From Leisingera coralii (GTDB lineage: Bacteria > Pseudomonadota > Alphaproteobacteria > Rhodobacterales > Rhodobacteraceae), in contig NZ_JBHUPT010000059.1 of NCBI RefSeq assembly GCF_049056525.1, forward strand, positions 40,307 through 104,306: 64,000 bases of DNA, in the 5' to 3' direction. Made by a program: the position numbers and the translations under genes. Each line of letters begins with the position of its first letter. Positions within the stretch are counted from its first letter, which is position 1. The notes under the pieces were generated by a model. It worked only from the letters and a program-made list of their open reading frames with translations. It was not told where the DNA came from and ran no database searches. Positions 16,566 to 25,942 of the stretch are shown in pieces.

Positions 16566-18103
16566 CCGGCCACCTTCTGATCGCGCCGGTGGTGCTGCCG
16601 GCCCTTGTCGCGCCGTTCATCATCATGGTCCTGCGCCACCACCTGGACCTGCAGCGGATCTTCTCCGTCGCCAGCGCGGTGCTGCTGGCCGGCGTTGCCC
16701 TGGCCCTGGCCGCCCAGGCCGCCGACGGCACCGTCATGGTCTATGAGCTGGGCGACTGGCCCGCGCCCTTTGGCATCGTGCTAGTGCTGGACCGCCTGTC
16801 GGCGATGATGATCGTGCTGACCTCGCTCTTGGCGCTGCCGGTGCTGCTCTATGCCATCGGCTCCGGATGGGACACCCGCGGCAGCAACTTCCACGCGCTG
16901 TACCAGTTCCAGCTGATGGGCATCATGGGCGCCTTCCTGACCGGCGACGCCTTCAACCTGTTCGTCTTCTTCGAGGTGCTGCTGATCGCCTCCTATGGCC
17001 TCATGATCCACTCCGGCGGCACCCGCCGGTTCCAGGCCGGGGTGCAGTATGTGGTGTTCAACCTCCTGGGCTCCACCCTGTTCCTGTTCGCGCTTGGCAC
17101 GCTCTATTCGGTGACCGGCACGCTGAACATGGCGGACCTCGCGGTGAAGGTCGCGCAGATCCCGGCCGAGGATACCGCCCTGTTGCGGGCCGGCGCGGTG
17201 ATGCTGCTCCTGGTCTTTGCCATCAAGGCCGCACTGCTGCCGCTGCATTTCTGGCTGCCCTCGGCCTATGCCAATGCACCGATGCCGGTGGCGGCGCTGT
17301 TTGCCATCATGACCAAGGTCGGCGCCTATTCGATCCTGCGCATGTACACGCTGGTCTTCGGGCCTGAGGTCGAGGCAACCGCCGGGCTGACCGAAAGCTG
17401 GCTGCTGCCCGCGGCCCTGCTGACGCTGGTTGCCGGTGCGGTTGGTGTGCTCGGCTCCAACAAGATCGGCCGCCTGGCCGCCTTTGGCGCCATCGCCTCG
17501 ATGGGCACGCTCTTGATCGCGATTTCGCTGTTCACCCAGACCGCCGCTGCCGCCGCGCTCTATTACCTGGTGCATTCCACCCTGGCCGCGGCGCTGCTGT
17601 TCCTGGTCGCCGACCTGGTGATGGAGCGCCAGGGCGGCTGGATCCTGCCGCAGCTGCCGATGCCGCAGACCGGGCTGATCTCGGCGCTGTTCTTTGCCGC
17701 TGCCATTGCGCTGGCCGGGATGCCGCCGCTGTCGGGCTTCCTGGGCAAGCTTCTGGTGCTGGACGCCACCCGCGGCTCCGAGCTCGCCACCTGGATCTGG
17801 GCGGTGATCCTCACCGGCTCGCTGATCACCATCATCGGCATGGCCCGCGCAGGCTCGCTGCTGTTCTGGAAGGGCCACGGCCTGCCGCCGGAGAACACAG
17901 ATACCAGCGAGGAGCCGCCGCAAGAGGATCTGGCCGCCAGACCGGCGCAGCTGCCGTTTGTGGCCTGCTTCGGGCTGCTGGCGGGGCTGGTGGCGCTCAC
18001 CGTCTTTGCGGGCCCCGCGACCCGCTATGCCGAGGCGACCGCGGCGCAGCTCTTTGCGCCGCAGGCCTATATCGGTACCGTGCTTGGGGAGGAGGCGAAA
18101 TGA
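16562..18103 (+). CDS. mnhD: Mrp antiporter subunit D
   Basis: A 513-residue NuoM/NuoN-like membrane subunit with about 14 helices. The family core is clear: GDAFNLFVFFEVLLIASYGLM with the buried Glu, KAALLPLHFWLPSAYANAPM, and ALFAIMTKVGAYSILRMYTL with the helix Lys. It is the second antiporter-like subunit of the Mrp complex. Start and stop overlap the neighbouring genes by ATGA. A soluble acidic loop (residues about 440-460, NTDTSEEPPQEDL) lies before the last helix. Confidence 0.95.
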   Translation: MTGHLLIAPVVLPALVAPFIIMVLRHHLDLQRIFSVASAVLLAGVALALAAQAADGTVMVYELGDWPAPFGIVLVLDRLSAMMIVLTSLLALPVLLYAIGSGWDTRGSNFHALYQFQLMGIMGAFLTGDAFNLFVFFEVLLIASYGLMIHSGGTRRFQAGVQYVVFNLLGSTLFLFALGTLYSVTGTLNMADLAVKVAQIPAEDTALLRAGAVMLLLVFAIKAALLPLHFWLPSAYANAPMPVAALFAIMTKVGAYSILRMYTLVFGPEVEATAGLTESWLLPAALLTLVAGAVGVLGSNKIGRLAAFGAIASMGTLLIAISLFTQTAAAAALYYLVHSTLAAALLFLVADLVMERQGGWILPQLPMPQTGLISALFFAAAIALAGMPPLSGFLGKLLVLDATRGSELATWIWAVILTGSLITIIGMARAGSLLFWKGHGLPPENTDTSEEPPQEDLAARPAQLPFVACFGLLAGLVALTVFAGPATRYAEATAAQLFAPQAYIGTVLGEEAK

Positions 18104-18597
18104 AACTGCTCAGACGGCTGCTGCCGCACCCTTTGCTGACGCTCCTGCTGACCCTCACCTGGCTGCTGCTGGTCAATGGATGGTCGCTGAACTCGCTGCT
18201 CTTCGGCTTCATGCTGGGGGTGCTGATCCCGTTTTTCACCCAGCCCTACTGGCCCAACCGCCCGCAGCTCAGCAAACCGCTGAAGATCGCCGAGTACATC
18301 CTGATCGTGCTGATGGACATCATCCAGGCCAATATCATCGTGGCCCGCATCGTGCTGTTCAAACCCAACGCCGACCGCCGCCCCAACTGGATCACCATCC
18401 CGCTGGACCTGAAAACGCCCGAGGCGATCACCGCCCTGGCCGGCACCATCACCATGACCCCGGGCACCCTGTCGGCGGATGTCTCGGACGAGGGCCACGC
18501 GCTGCTGGTGCACTGCCTGGACGCGCCCAACCCGGACGCGGTGCGCGACGAGATCAAACAGCGCTATGAGCGCCGGCTGATGGAGATCTTCGAATGA
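18100..18597 (+). CDS. mnhE: Mrp antiporter subunit E
   Basis: A 165-residue protein with two N-terminal membrane helices and a soluble C-terminal domain containing NWITIPLDLKTPEAITAL, TITMTPGTLSADV and HCLDAPN, the MNHE signature blocks. MrpE is an accessory subunit needed for full antiport. It overlaps mnhD and mnhF by ATGA. Confidence 0.95.
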   Translation: MKLLRRLLPHPLLTLLLTLTWLLLVNGWSLNSLLFGFMLGVLIPFFTQPYWPNRPQLSKPLKIAEYILIVLMDIIQANIIVARIVLFKPNADRRPNWITIPLDLKTPEAITALAGTITMTPGTLSADVSDEGHALLVHCLDAPNPDAVRDEIKQRYERRLMEIFE

Positions 18598-18863
18598 TCG
18601 AAAACGCTGCCTATTTCGCCTTTGCCTGTTTCGCCCTGGCGATGCTGATGAACCTGTGGAAGGTCGTCACTGCCCCGGACATCGCCGACCGCATCCTGGC
18701 GCTCGATACCATGTTCATCAACGCCATCGCGCTGATGGTGCTTTATGGCATGGCGCTGGGGACCGAGATGTTCTTTGAGGCGGCGATGATCATCGCCATG
18801 CTCGGTTTTGTCTCCACCGTGGCCTATGCGCGCTTTATTCTGCGCGGCAACATCATCGAGTGA
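18594..18863 (+). CDS. mnhF: Mrp antiporter subunit F
   Basis: An 89-residue small membrane protein with three helices; the middle carries the conserved DIADRILALDTMFINAIALM block with the buried Asp of MrpF. It overlaps the mnhE stop by ATGA. It is an accessory subunit; homologues of MrpF alone have been linked to cholate/Na+ efflux. Confidence 0.94.
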   Translation: MIENAAYFAFACFALAMLMNLWKVVTAPDIADRILALDTMFINAIALMVLYGMALGTEMFFEAAMIIAMLGFVSTVAYARFILRGNIIE

Positions 18864-18872
18864 GGGGGAAAG

Positions 18873-19271
18873 ATGGCAAGCCTGTTTGAATTCCTTGTTG
18901 CCGCCTTCCTGGTTATCGCCGGGATCTTCGGCATCGTCGGCTCCTACGGGCTGATCAAGCTCGACGACCCAATGTCGCGCCTGCACGCGCCAACCAAGGC
19001 CACCACCCTGGGCGTCGGCGGGGTGCTGCTGGCCTCGCTGCTGCACGCGGCGGTGTTCGAGGAGTATGTCTCGGTGCATGAGCTGATGATCACCCTGTTC
19101 CTGTTCCTGACCGCACCGATCACCGCGAATTTCATTGCCAAGGTGCACATCCACCGGCAAGAAACCCGCGAAACCATGCCCCCGGCGGGCGAGGATGACC
19201 ACTGGGCCACCCATGACACGCCGGAGGACGAGGAACAGAGAACCGCAGGCCGCCCGGACGCCGCGCAATAA
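18873..19271 (+). CDS. mnhG: Mrp antiporter subunit G
   Basis: A 132-residue MnhG/PhaG protein: three membrane helices with the hallmark DDPMSRLHAPTKATTLGVG after helix one, then an acidic, hydrophilic C-terminal tail of some 35 residues. GAGGGGGAAAG just upstream is a strong ribosome site. It is the last gene of the Mrp operon; 48 bp separate it from selD, so read-through into selD is possible. Confidence 0.94.
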   Translation: MASLFEFLVAAFLVIAGIFGIVGSYGLIKLDDPMSRLHAPTKATTLGVGGVLLASLLHAAVFEEYVSVHELMITLFLFLTAPITANFIAKVHIHRQETRETMPPAGEDDHWATHDTPEDEEQRTAGRPDAAQ

Positions 19272-19319
19272 GCGCAGCCGCACCGCCGGGGCCGGCCCGC
19301 CGCAGAGGCAGGACAGCAT

Positions 19320-21482
19320 ATGGAACCTTCGCGATTGCCGCTCACCCGCGATCTGGTACTGATCGGCGGCGGCCATACCCACGCGCTGGTGCTGCGCAAA
19401 TGGGGCATGCGGCCGCTGCCCGGCGCCCGGCTGACGGTGATCAACCCGGGACCTTCTGCGCCCTATTCCGGCATGCTGCCCGGCTTCGTGGCCGGCCACT
19501 ACGCGCGCGAGGAGCTGGACATCGACCTGGTGCGCCTGGCCCGGTTCGCCGGTGCCCGCGTGGTGCTGGGCAGCGCGGAACATATCGACACCGCGGCGCA
19601 GCTGGTGCATGTGCCGGGCCGCCCGCCGATTGCCTATGACGTGGCCTCGGTCGATATCGGCATCACCTCCGCCATGCCGGACCTGCCGGGCTTTGCAGAC
19701 CACGGCATCCCGGCCAAGCCGCTGGGCCGTTTCGCCGCCCGGTGGGCCGCCTTCCGCGAGGGCAGCGGCCCCGCCCATGCCGCCGTGATCGGCGGCGGGG
19801 TTGCCGGTGTGGAGCTCATCCTCGCTATGGCCTATGCCCTGAAATCCCGCGGCCGCCTGGCCCAGGCCACTCTGATCGACAGCGACCAGGCCTTGCGCGC
19901 GATCGGAGAGACCGCCCGCCGCAAGCTCCTGCGCGCCCTGGTGGAACAAGGCGTCCGGCTGGAGGAGAACGCACCAGTCGAGCGGATCGAGGACGGCTAC
20001 ATTGTCCTGCAGGACGGGCGCGAGGTGCTGTCGGATTTCACCACCGGCGCTGCCGGTGCCCGCCCCTACGGCTGGCTCGGGGACAGCGGTCTCGCACTGC
20101 AGCACGGCTTCATCCGGGTCGGTGAAACCCTGCAAAGCTCTGCCGCCAATGTCTTTGCCGCCGGCGACTGCGCCCATATGGACTTCGCCCCGCGCCCCAA
20201 GGCCGGCGTTTATGCGGTGCGCCAGGCCCCGGTGCTCTACCACAACCTGCGCGGTCTGCTGACCGGCGACCCGCTGCGCAAGTACCGCCCGCAGAAGGAT
20301 TACCTGAAACTGATCTCCATGGGCGCCAGGGAAGCCCTAGGAGAGCGGTTCGGAACCACTCTGGCAGGTCCCTTGATGTGGAGCTGGAAGGACCGCATCG
20401 ACCAGGCCTTCATGGAGAAATTCCGCGACCTGCCCGCGATGGAAGCGCCGCCTTTGCCCGCCGAACACACGCTGGGCATGGAGGAGGCGCTGGGGGACAA
20501 GCCCCTTTGCGGCGGCTGCGGCGCTAAGGTCGGCCGCGGCGCGCTGCTTGAGACGCTCACCGGGCTGAACAGCCATAGCCGCGAGGACATCACCCCGCTG
20601 CCCGGCGACGATGCCGCGCTGCTGACCACCGGCGGCATCAAGCAGGTGATCAGCACCGACCACCTGCGCAGCTTCACCAAAGATCCGGTGGTGATGGCCC
20701 GCATCGCTGCCGTGCATGCCTTGGGGGACATCTGGGCGATGGGGGCCGAACCGCAAGCCGCAACCGCCAACTTGATCCTCCCGCGCATGTCGCCGGAACT
20801 GCAGAGCCGAACCCTGCAGGAAATCATGGCTGCCGCCACGGAGGTCATGCAGGCCGCCGGCGCCGCCATCATCGGCGGCCACACGTCGCTGGGGGATGAG
20901 CTGACCGTGGGCTTCACCGTCACAGGTCTCTGCCCCCGCCCGCCAATCACGCTCGCTGGCGCCAAACCAGGCGACACCCTCATCCTGACCAAGCCCATCG
21001 GTTCCGGCGTGCTGATGGCAGCCGAGATGGCAGGCGAGGCCAACGGAGAGTGGATCGCCGCCGCGCTCGAGCAGATGAGCCAGCCGCAGGGCGACGCCGC
21101 CCGCATCCTGCAGGAGGCCCATGCAATGACCGATGTCACCGGCTTTGGCCTGCTTGGCCACCTGCTCGGCATCTGCGAGGCGTCCCGCGCAGGCGCGGAA
21201 GTCTTCACCGGCCAGGTCCCCCTGATGCAGGGCGCCGCCGAACTGGCCGAGCGGGGCATCCGCTCCTCGCTGCTGCCCGCCAACCAGGCCGCGCTGCCGG
21301 AACTGAAAACCTCCGGCTGGCAGGAGCTGCTGTTCGATCCGCAAACAGCGGGCGGGCTGCTGGCGGCTGTTGCCGCAGACCGGGCGAACAGCCTGCTGGA
21401 GCAGCTCCATGCGGCCGGGTACCCGGCCGCCATCATTGGCAAGGTGACATCGAACCCGGGGGCCATCACCCTGGGCAACTGA
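19320..21482 (+). CDS. selD: Selenide, water dikinase fused to an FAD-dependent oxidoreductase
   Basis: A 720-residue two-domain protein. Residues 1-380 are an NDH-2-like pyridine nucleotide-disulfide oxidoreductase: dinucleotide loop LVLIGGGHTHALVL, second loop AAVIGGGVAGVEL near 155-165, and NVFAAGDCAHM at about 280. Residues 390-720 are SelD: LCGGCGAKVGRG with Cys400 and Lys403 aligning with E. coli Cys17 and Lys20 (the second Cys, Cys19 of E. coli, is Ala), then PGDDAALL, HALGDIWAMGA, GGHTSLGDELTVGF and DPQTAGGLL. SelD makes selenophosphate from selenide and ATP; the oxidoreductase may feed it reduced selenium. mnmH lies convergently just downstream, pointing to selenouridine synthesis. 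Confidence 0.95.
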   Translation: MEPSRLPLTRDLVLIGGGHTHALVLRKWGMRPLPGARLTVINPGPSAPYSGMLPGFVAGHYAREELDIDLVRLARFAGARVVLGSAEHIDTAAQLVHVPGRPPIAYDVASVDIGITSAMPDLPGFADHGIPAKPLGRFAARWAAFREGSGPAHAAVIGGGVAGVELILAMAYALKSRGRLAQATLIDSDQALRAIGETARRKLLRALVEQGVRLEENAPVERIEDGYIVLQDGREVLSDFTTGAAGARPYGWLGDSGLALQHGFIRVGETLQSSAANVFAAGDCAHMDFAPRPKAGVYAVRQAPVLYHNLRGLLTGDPLRKYRPQKDYLKLISMGAREALGERFGTTLAGPLMWSWKDRIDQAFMEKFRDLPAMEAPPLPAEHTLGMEEALGDKPLCGGCGAKVGRGALLETLTGLNSHSREDITPLPGDDAALLTTGGIKQVISTDHLRSFTKDPVVMARIAAVHALGDIWAMGAEPQAATANLILPRMSPELQSRTLQEIMAAATEVMQAAGAAIIGGHTSLGDELTVGFTVTGLCPRPPITLAGAKPGDTLILTKPIGSGVLMAAEMAGEANGEWIAAALEQMSQPQGDAARILQEAHAMTDVTGFGLLGHLLGICEASRAGAEVFTGQVPLMQGAAELAERGIRSSLLPANQAALPELKTSGWQELLFDPQTAGGLLAAVAADRANSLLEQLHAAGYPAAIIGKVTSNPGAITLGN

Positions 21483-21494
21483 CTGGATTGGCGG

Positions 21495-21566
21495 AAGAGG
21501 GGCCAGCCCCTCTTGGCCTAACGGCCAATTCACCCCGGGGTATTTTTGTCCAGAAAGAAGCTGAAG
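21495..21566 (+). repeat. Dispersed gene-end repeat, family 1, copy A
   Basis: Starting 12 bp after the selD stop are two hairpins, AAGAGGGGC-CA-GCCCCTCTT (21495-21514) and TTGGCC-TAAC-GGCCAA (21513-21528), then TTCACCCCGGGGTATTT and a GAAAGAAGCTGAAG tail. The same arrangement, on the other strand, follows the EamA transporter gene at 43378-43440. The hairpins may serve as terminator or mRNA 3' end. The rest of the 213-bp selD/mnmH gap shows no gene. Confidence 0.65.
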
Positions 21567-21695
21567 CCCCTTCCCCTTTTCCAGGGTCCCGTAAAAAACG
21601 CCGGAGGCACGCTGCGCGCCAGCGCAGCGCCACGCCCAACGGGAGCGGCGCATCTGTGATGCTCCAGCGACGGGCGGGAGCCCCACGCTTCTGGC

Positions 21696-22748
21696 TTAGA
21701 AACCAGCCATGATTTGTGCAATCCGGGCCGCCGCCGCATCCAGGCCCGGCTCGTCCAAGGCTGCGGCGTCTACCGTGGCAATCACCTCCGCCCCGATCGC
21801 CGCCCGCGATTTGCGGTAAGCCGGGTCGTAATGCTCCGTCATCAGCGCCTCGGTCAGCCCGGGCTTGTCGCCCTCGGCGATGCGGGCAAACCAGCCGTCC
21901 ACCACCGCGCCGGAACGGTGGGCGCGCAAGGGGCCCAGCTTCTCGCGCAGCCGCTCCGCGTCCGACAGGATGTCGTCGTAGGCCTGCACCAGGTAGCGGC
22001 AGCGCGCCGCCACCGGCACCTGCAGCTCGATCCTGGGGGCTTGTTTCATCGCATCCCAGACCGCAGGCGGGATGATCCGCTGGCCGATCTTGATCGATTC
22101 CGCCTCCACCAGCACCGGGCGGGAGGGCTCCAGCCGCATCAAGGCCCCGGCCACCGCGGATTCAAACGCCTTTTGCGAGGGCTGCGGTGTGGGCATATCG
22201 CCCAGAAGCGAGCCGCGGTGATTGGCCAGCCCCTCCAGGTCCAGCACCTGCACGCCCAGCTCTCCGGCACGTTTCAGCACCTCGGTCTTGGCCGATCCGG
22301 TATAGCCGTCCAGCGCCACCAGCCGGTGCGGCAGCGCGGTTTCATACATCGCCTTGTGCACCAGGCGGCGGTAGGTCTGATAGCCGCCCTGCACCACCTC
22401 GGCGCGCCAGCCGATCTGCTGCAGCATCCAGGTGAAGGAGCCCGAGCGCTGGCCGCCGCGCCAGCAATAGACCAGCGGCCTCCAGCCGCCCTCATGGTGG
22501 CTCAGGTGCTGCTCGATGTGGCTGGCGGCATTGCGGAATACCAGCGCCGCGCCCAGCTTGCGCGCCTTGAAGGGGCTGTCCTGCACATAGATGGTGCCGA
22601 CCTCGGCGCGCTCCTCGTTGTTCAGCACCGGCAGGCTGATCGCCCCGGGCACGTGGTCCTCGGCATATTCCGCCGGGCTGCGCACGTCGATCACCGTGTC
22701 GAACCCGTGGCCATAGAACTCTTGCAGGGATTTGAATGTCAGCGCCAT
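21696..22748 (-). CDS. mnmH: tRNA 2-selenouridine synthase
   Basis: A 350-residue SelU/MnmH protein. The N-terminal rhodanese domain has TVIDVRSPAEYAEDHVPGAI and the catalytic Cys95 in VYCWRGGQRSGS. The C-terminal ATPase-like domain has a P-loop at about 148-155 (GYTGSAKT). The enzyme converts 2-thiouridine at the wobble position of Lys, Glu and Gln tRNAs to 2-selenouridine, using selenophosphate from SelD, whose gene is convergent with it. Together they make a complete selenouridine pathway without needing selA/B/C. Length is typical for the family. Confidence 0.95.
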   Translation of the reverse strand: MALTFKSLQEFYGHGFDTVIDVRSPAEYAEDHVPGAISLPVLNNEERAEVGTIYVQDSPFKARKLGAALVFRNAASHIEQHLSHHEGGWRPLVYCWRGGQRSGSFTWMLQQIGWRAEVVQGGYQTYRRLVHKAMYETALPHRLVALDGYTGSAKTEVLKRAGELGVQVLDLEGLANHRGSLLGDMPTPQPSQKAFESAVAGALMRLEPSRPVLVEAESIKIGQRIIPPAVWDAMKQAPRIELQVPVAARCRYLVQAYDDILSDAERLREKLGPLRAHRSGAVVDGWFARIAEGDKPGLTEALMTEHYDPAYRKSRAAIGAEVIATVDAAALDEPGLDAAAARIAQIMAGF

Positions 22749-22911
22749 GCTTCTGCTCTACCCCGCCCCATGCGCAAGGAAAAGCTGCAAATGCCCTCCC
22801 CGCGGCAATAAGGCTTGCGCGGAATGCGCACGGGGCAGTAAGGCAATCGGAACCAGCAGACCAGCCCGGGCAGAAGGCCCCGCGGCGCCACAGCGGCAAG
22901 GACCAGGACCC

Positions 22912-23403
22912 ATGGACACCGACCCTTTGGACATACACGCGCTGCCCGGCCATCTGATCCGGCGGCTGCACCAGATCTCCGTCGCCCAGTTCATGGAGCG
23001 GATGGCCGCGGAAGGCGTCGACCTGACTCCGGTGCAGTTTTCCGCCATGGCCGCCATCCGCCGCCATCCGGGCATCGACCAGGCCTCGGTTGCGGGGCTG
23101 ATCGCCTATGACCGCGCCACCCTGGGCAAGGTGGTGGACCGGCTGGTGGACAAGGGGCTGGTGGCGCGCCGGATCTCCGCCGCGGACCGCCGTGCCCGCG
23201 AGGTCAGCCTGACCCGCGACGGCGAAGCGCTGCTGGAGCGGATCCTGCCGGTCGTCCAGGCCGCGCAGCCAGCGATCTTCACCGGCCTCACCGAGGCGGA
23301 GCAGGAAACCTTCGTGGCGCTGCTGCGCAAGGCGACCCTGGCCGCCAATGAGCTGAGCCGGGCGCCGCAGCGCGACCTGCCCGGCAGCCAGGCGGCCGAA
23401 TAA
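22912..23403 (+). CDS. MarR-family transcriptional regulator
   Basis: A 163-residue regulator with the MarR winged helix. The recognition region reads LTPVQFSAMAAIRRHPGIDQ, ASVAGLIAYDRATLGKVVDRL, VDKGLVARRISAADRRAREV, followed by dimerisation helices. It is probably a dimeric repressor that responds to a small phenolic or other ligand, but neither ligand nor target is visible. It stands alone between mnmH (divergent) and the SRAP gene (convergent). Confidence 0.88.
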   Translation: MDTDPLDIHALPGHLIRRLHQISVAQFMERMAAEGVDLTPVQFSAMAAIRRHPGIDQASVAGLIAYDRATLGKVVDRLVDKGLVARRISAADRRAREVSLTRDGEALLERILPVVQAAQPAIFTGLTEAEQETFVALLRKATLAANELSRAPQRDLPGSQAAE

Positions 23404-23407
23404 GCGC

Positions 23408-24097
23408 TCAGATCAGGCGGCCGCGCGGGGTATCGCCCTCTTCAAACGGCTCGATCAGCTCCGGCCCCTCGGCCCGGTTGGAGTTCACCGCCGGACCTAC
23501 CCGGTGAAAGTCCAGAATGCCCTCCGCCCCCGGCTGCATCAGCGCCGCGGCACCATGGCCCTCCTCGCCCAGCCACTTGCCCCAGTCCTGCGGCTCAAGG
23601 ATCAGCGGCATCCGGTGGTGGATCGCCGACAGCCCCTGGTTTGCCGCAGTGGTGACGATGGCGCAGGTCTTGACGGGATCCTCCGCCCCCCAGCTGCGCC
23701 AGACGGCGGCAAAGGCAATCGGCGCGCCGTCGCTGCGGTGGATGTACCAGGGCAGCCGGGCGCCGTCCTCCGCCTTGGTCCATTCATAAAAGCCGCTGGC
23801 CGGGACCAGGCAACGCCGCTCGCGGCAGGATTTGGCAAAGGCGGGCTTCTCCGCAATCGTCTCTGCCCGCGCGTTGATCAGCAGCGGCCCGGCGGTTTCG
23901 CTCTTGTACCAATGCGGCAGGAAGCCCCAGCGCATCGCCACCAGCTGCCGCCCCGCCTCCCCCGCCTGCACCACATGCACCGGGTTGGTCGGGCACACGT
24001 TGTAATTGGGCACCTTGGGCAGATCGTTCGCGGGCTGCGCCGCAAACAGCTGTGCCATTGCATCCGCAGGCAGGGTTGTGGCAAATCGTCCGCACAT
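23408..24097 (-). CDS. SRAP-family DNA abasic-site processing protein (YedK/HMCES)
   Basis: A 229-residue SOS response-associated peptidase-fold protein. The initiator Met is followed by the invariant Cys2 (MCGRF), which forms a thiazolidine crosslink with abasic sites in single-stranded DNA. The other active-site elements are Asn75 in INARAE, Glu105 in GFYEW and the His before RMP at about 160-161. It protects abasic sites at replication forks. The stop is only 4 bp from the end of the convergent MarR gene. Confidence 0.94.
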   Translation of the reverse strand: MCGRFATTLPADAMAQLFAAQPANDLPKVPNYNVCPTNPVHVVQAGEAGRQLVAMRWGFLPHWYKSETAGPLLINARAETIAEKPAFAKSCRERRCLVPASGFYEWTKAEDGARLPWYIHRSDGAPIAFAAVWRSWGAEDPVKTCAIVTTAANQGLSAIHHRMPLILEPQDWGKWLGEEGHGAAALMQPGAEGILDFHRVGPAVNSNRAEGPELIEPFEEGDTPRGRLI

Positions 24098-24187
24098 GCT
24101 GATTTCTAACCCGGCCCGGGGCGCAGATGCAAAGCCTGCCTTGGCCAGGGATTTTCAGCCGCCCTGACAGGATGATAGATAGGCCTC

Positions 24188-25936
24188 ATGACTCTCCAGA
24201 ATGATCTCCAGGCAGCCTTCGGTTTTCTCAATCAGGGCAAGTTCAAGCAGGCGCTGAAACAGTCCAAGGGCGGCATGAAGCGGCACAAGAGCCACCCGGA
24301 CTTCCCCAACATCGCAGGGATTTCCCTGTCGGGCCTGGGCAAGCACCGCGATGCCGTGCCCTATTTCAAGAAGGCGCTGGCGCTGGCCCCCGGCTTTCAC
24401 GATGCCCGCAAGAACCTGGCGCAGACGCTGCTGTTCCTGCAGCAGGGCGAACCGGCGATGAAGCTGCTGGAGCGGGTGCTGAAAGACCAGCCCGGCGATC
24501 AGGCAGCGCTCTATCTTCAGGCGCAGGCGCATCTGGTGATGAACGAACCCGAGGCCGCGATCGAGACCGCCACCGCGGCACTGGCCCGCGACCCGCGCCA
24601 GCCGCGGATGCTGCGGCTGCGCGCCACCGCCTGGAACACGCTGGGTGATGAGAAGGCTGCGCTGGCGGATTACCAGGCGGCGCTCAAGGTGAACCCCAAC
24701 GACGCTGACGCGCTGCAGAACGCCAGCCTGCTGCTGGCCCGGCTGATGCGGCAGGACGAGGCGACCGAAGCCGCACAGAAGGCCGTCGCCGTGGCGCCCC
24801 AGAACGTGGAGGCCCGCAGGCGGCTGGCCAGCCAGCTGATCTCCAACGGCGACTCCACCGCCGCCCGGGAGCAGTGCCTCGCTGTCCTGGAGCTGGACCC
24901 CAAGGACACCCAGGTGCTGGAAATGCTGGCCCGCATCAGCAGCCGCGAGCAGAACGCGGAGCTGCTGCCCATTGCGCAGAAAGCGCTCAAGGCGGCGCCT
25001 GCCCGCTCGCTCGACCGCGCCAACGTCAGCTTTGCCCTGGCCCGGATCGCCGATCAGGATGGCGACAAGGACGCCTTTGCCGCCCACAATGATGAGGCCA
25101 ACGCCTGTATGGCGGCGCAGAACCCCTATGACTACGAGGAGAGCGAGCGCCAGTTCAGCCGCATCATGGCTGCCTTCCCGGAGGAGATCACCCCGGCGGA
25201 GACCACTCCAGAAGGCCCGCGCCCGATCTATGTGGTGGGGATGCCGCGCTCCGGCACCACGCTGACCGAGACCGTGATCGGCCTGCACCCCGATGTATTC
25301 CCGCTGGGCGAGCGCGGCGTGCCGGCCTTCCTGCTGCATCCCTATCTGGACAAGGATCAGGAGTTTACGCCAGAGGCCGCCCGCAATTTCGTGGCTGAGG
25401 ACATCAGCCGTCTGCCCGAAATGCCCGAAGGCACCCGCGCCTATGTCGACAAGATGCCCGACAATTACCGCCTCTTGGGCCATCTGCTGACCGCTTACCC
25501 GGATGCACGGTTTGTTCATCTTTGCCGCGATCCGCGCGACGTGGCGCTGTCGATCTGGCGCGGCTATTTCTCCGGCAGCTCGCTCACCTATGCCTATGAC
25601 CTCAAGGCGATGGCGCACCGCTTCAATCTCTACGGCCGGCTGATGCAGCACTGGCGGCAGGTGATGCCGGGGCGGATCTACGACCTGCGCTATGAAAGCT
25701 TCGTTGCCGATATCGAGGGCGAAAGCCGCAAGCTGGCGGATTTCTGCGGACTGGACTGGGTCGAGGATATGGCCCACCCGGAACGGCACGAGGGCCAGGT
25801 GCTGACGCTGTCGAACACCCAGGTCCGGCAGACGGCGCACACCCGCTCGATCGGCAAGTGGGAGAAATTCGCCGATGTTCTGGAGCCGTTCATCGCCGGG
25901 CTGGACCCGGAAATCTGGCCGGAAATCAAGGGGTAA
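24188..25936 (+). CDS. TPR-sulfotransferase fusion protein
   Basis: A 582-residue protein. Residues 1-300 form eight or so TPR units (for example KHRDAVPYFKKALALAPGFH and EKAALADYQAALKVNPND). Residues 340-575 are a sulfotransferase domain: the PAPS 5'-phosphosulfate loop GMPRSGTTLTET at about 351-362, the 3'-phosphate segment ARFVHLCRDPRDVALSIWR, and YDLRYESFV. Such fusions are common in roseobacters and resemble tyrosylprotein-like sulfotransferases; the acceptor (glycan, peptide or lipid) is unknown. There is no signal peptide, so it is likely cytoplasmic. Confidence 0.9.
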   Translation: MTLQNDLQAAFGFLNQGKFKQALKQSKGGMKRHKSHPDFPNIAGISLSGLGKHRDAVPYFKKALALAPGFHDARKNLAQTLLFLQQGEPAMKLLERVLKDQPGDQAALYLQAQAHLVMNEPEAAIETATAALARDPRQPRMLRLRATAWNTLGDEKAALADYQAALKVNPNDADALQNASLLLARLMRQDEATEAAQKAVAVAPQNVEARRRLASQLISNGDSTAAREQCLAVLELDPKDTQVLEMLARISSREQNAELLPIAQKALKAAPARSLDRANVSFALARIADQDGDKDAFAAHNDEANACMAAQNPYDYEESERQFSRIMAAFPEEITPAETTPEGPRPIYVVGMPRSGTTLTETVIGLHPDVFPLGERGVPAFLLHPYLDKDQEFTPEAARNFVAEDISRLPEMPEGTRAYVDKMPDNYRLLGHLLTAYPDARFVHLCRDPRDVALSIWRGYFSGSSLTYAYDLKAMAHRFNLYGRLMQHWRQVMPGRIYDLRYESFVADIEGESRKLADFCGLDWVEDMAHPERHEGQVLTLSNTQVRQTAHTRSIGKWEKFADVLEPFIAGLDPEIWPEIKG

Positions 25937-25942
25937 CAGGGC

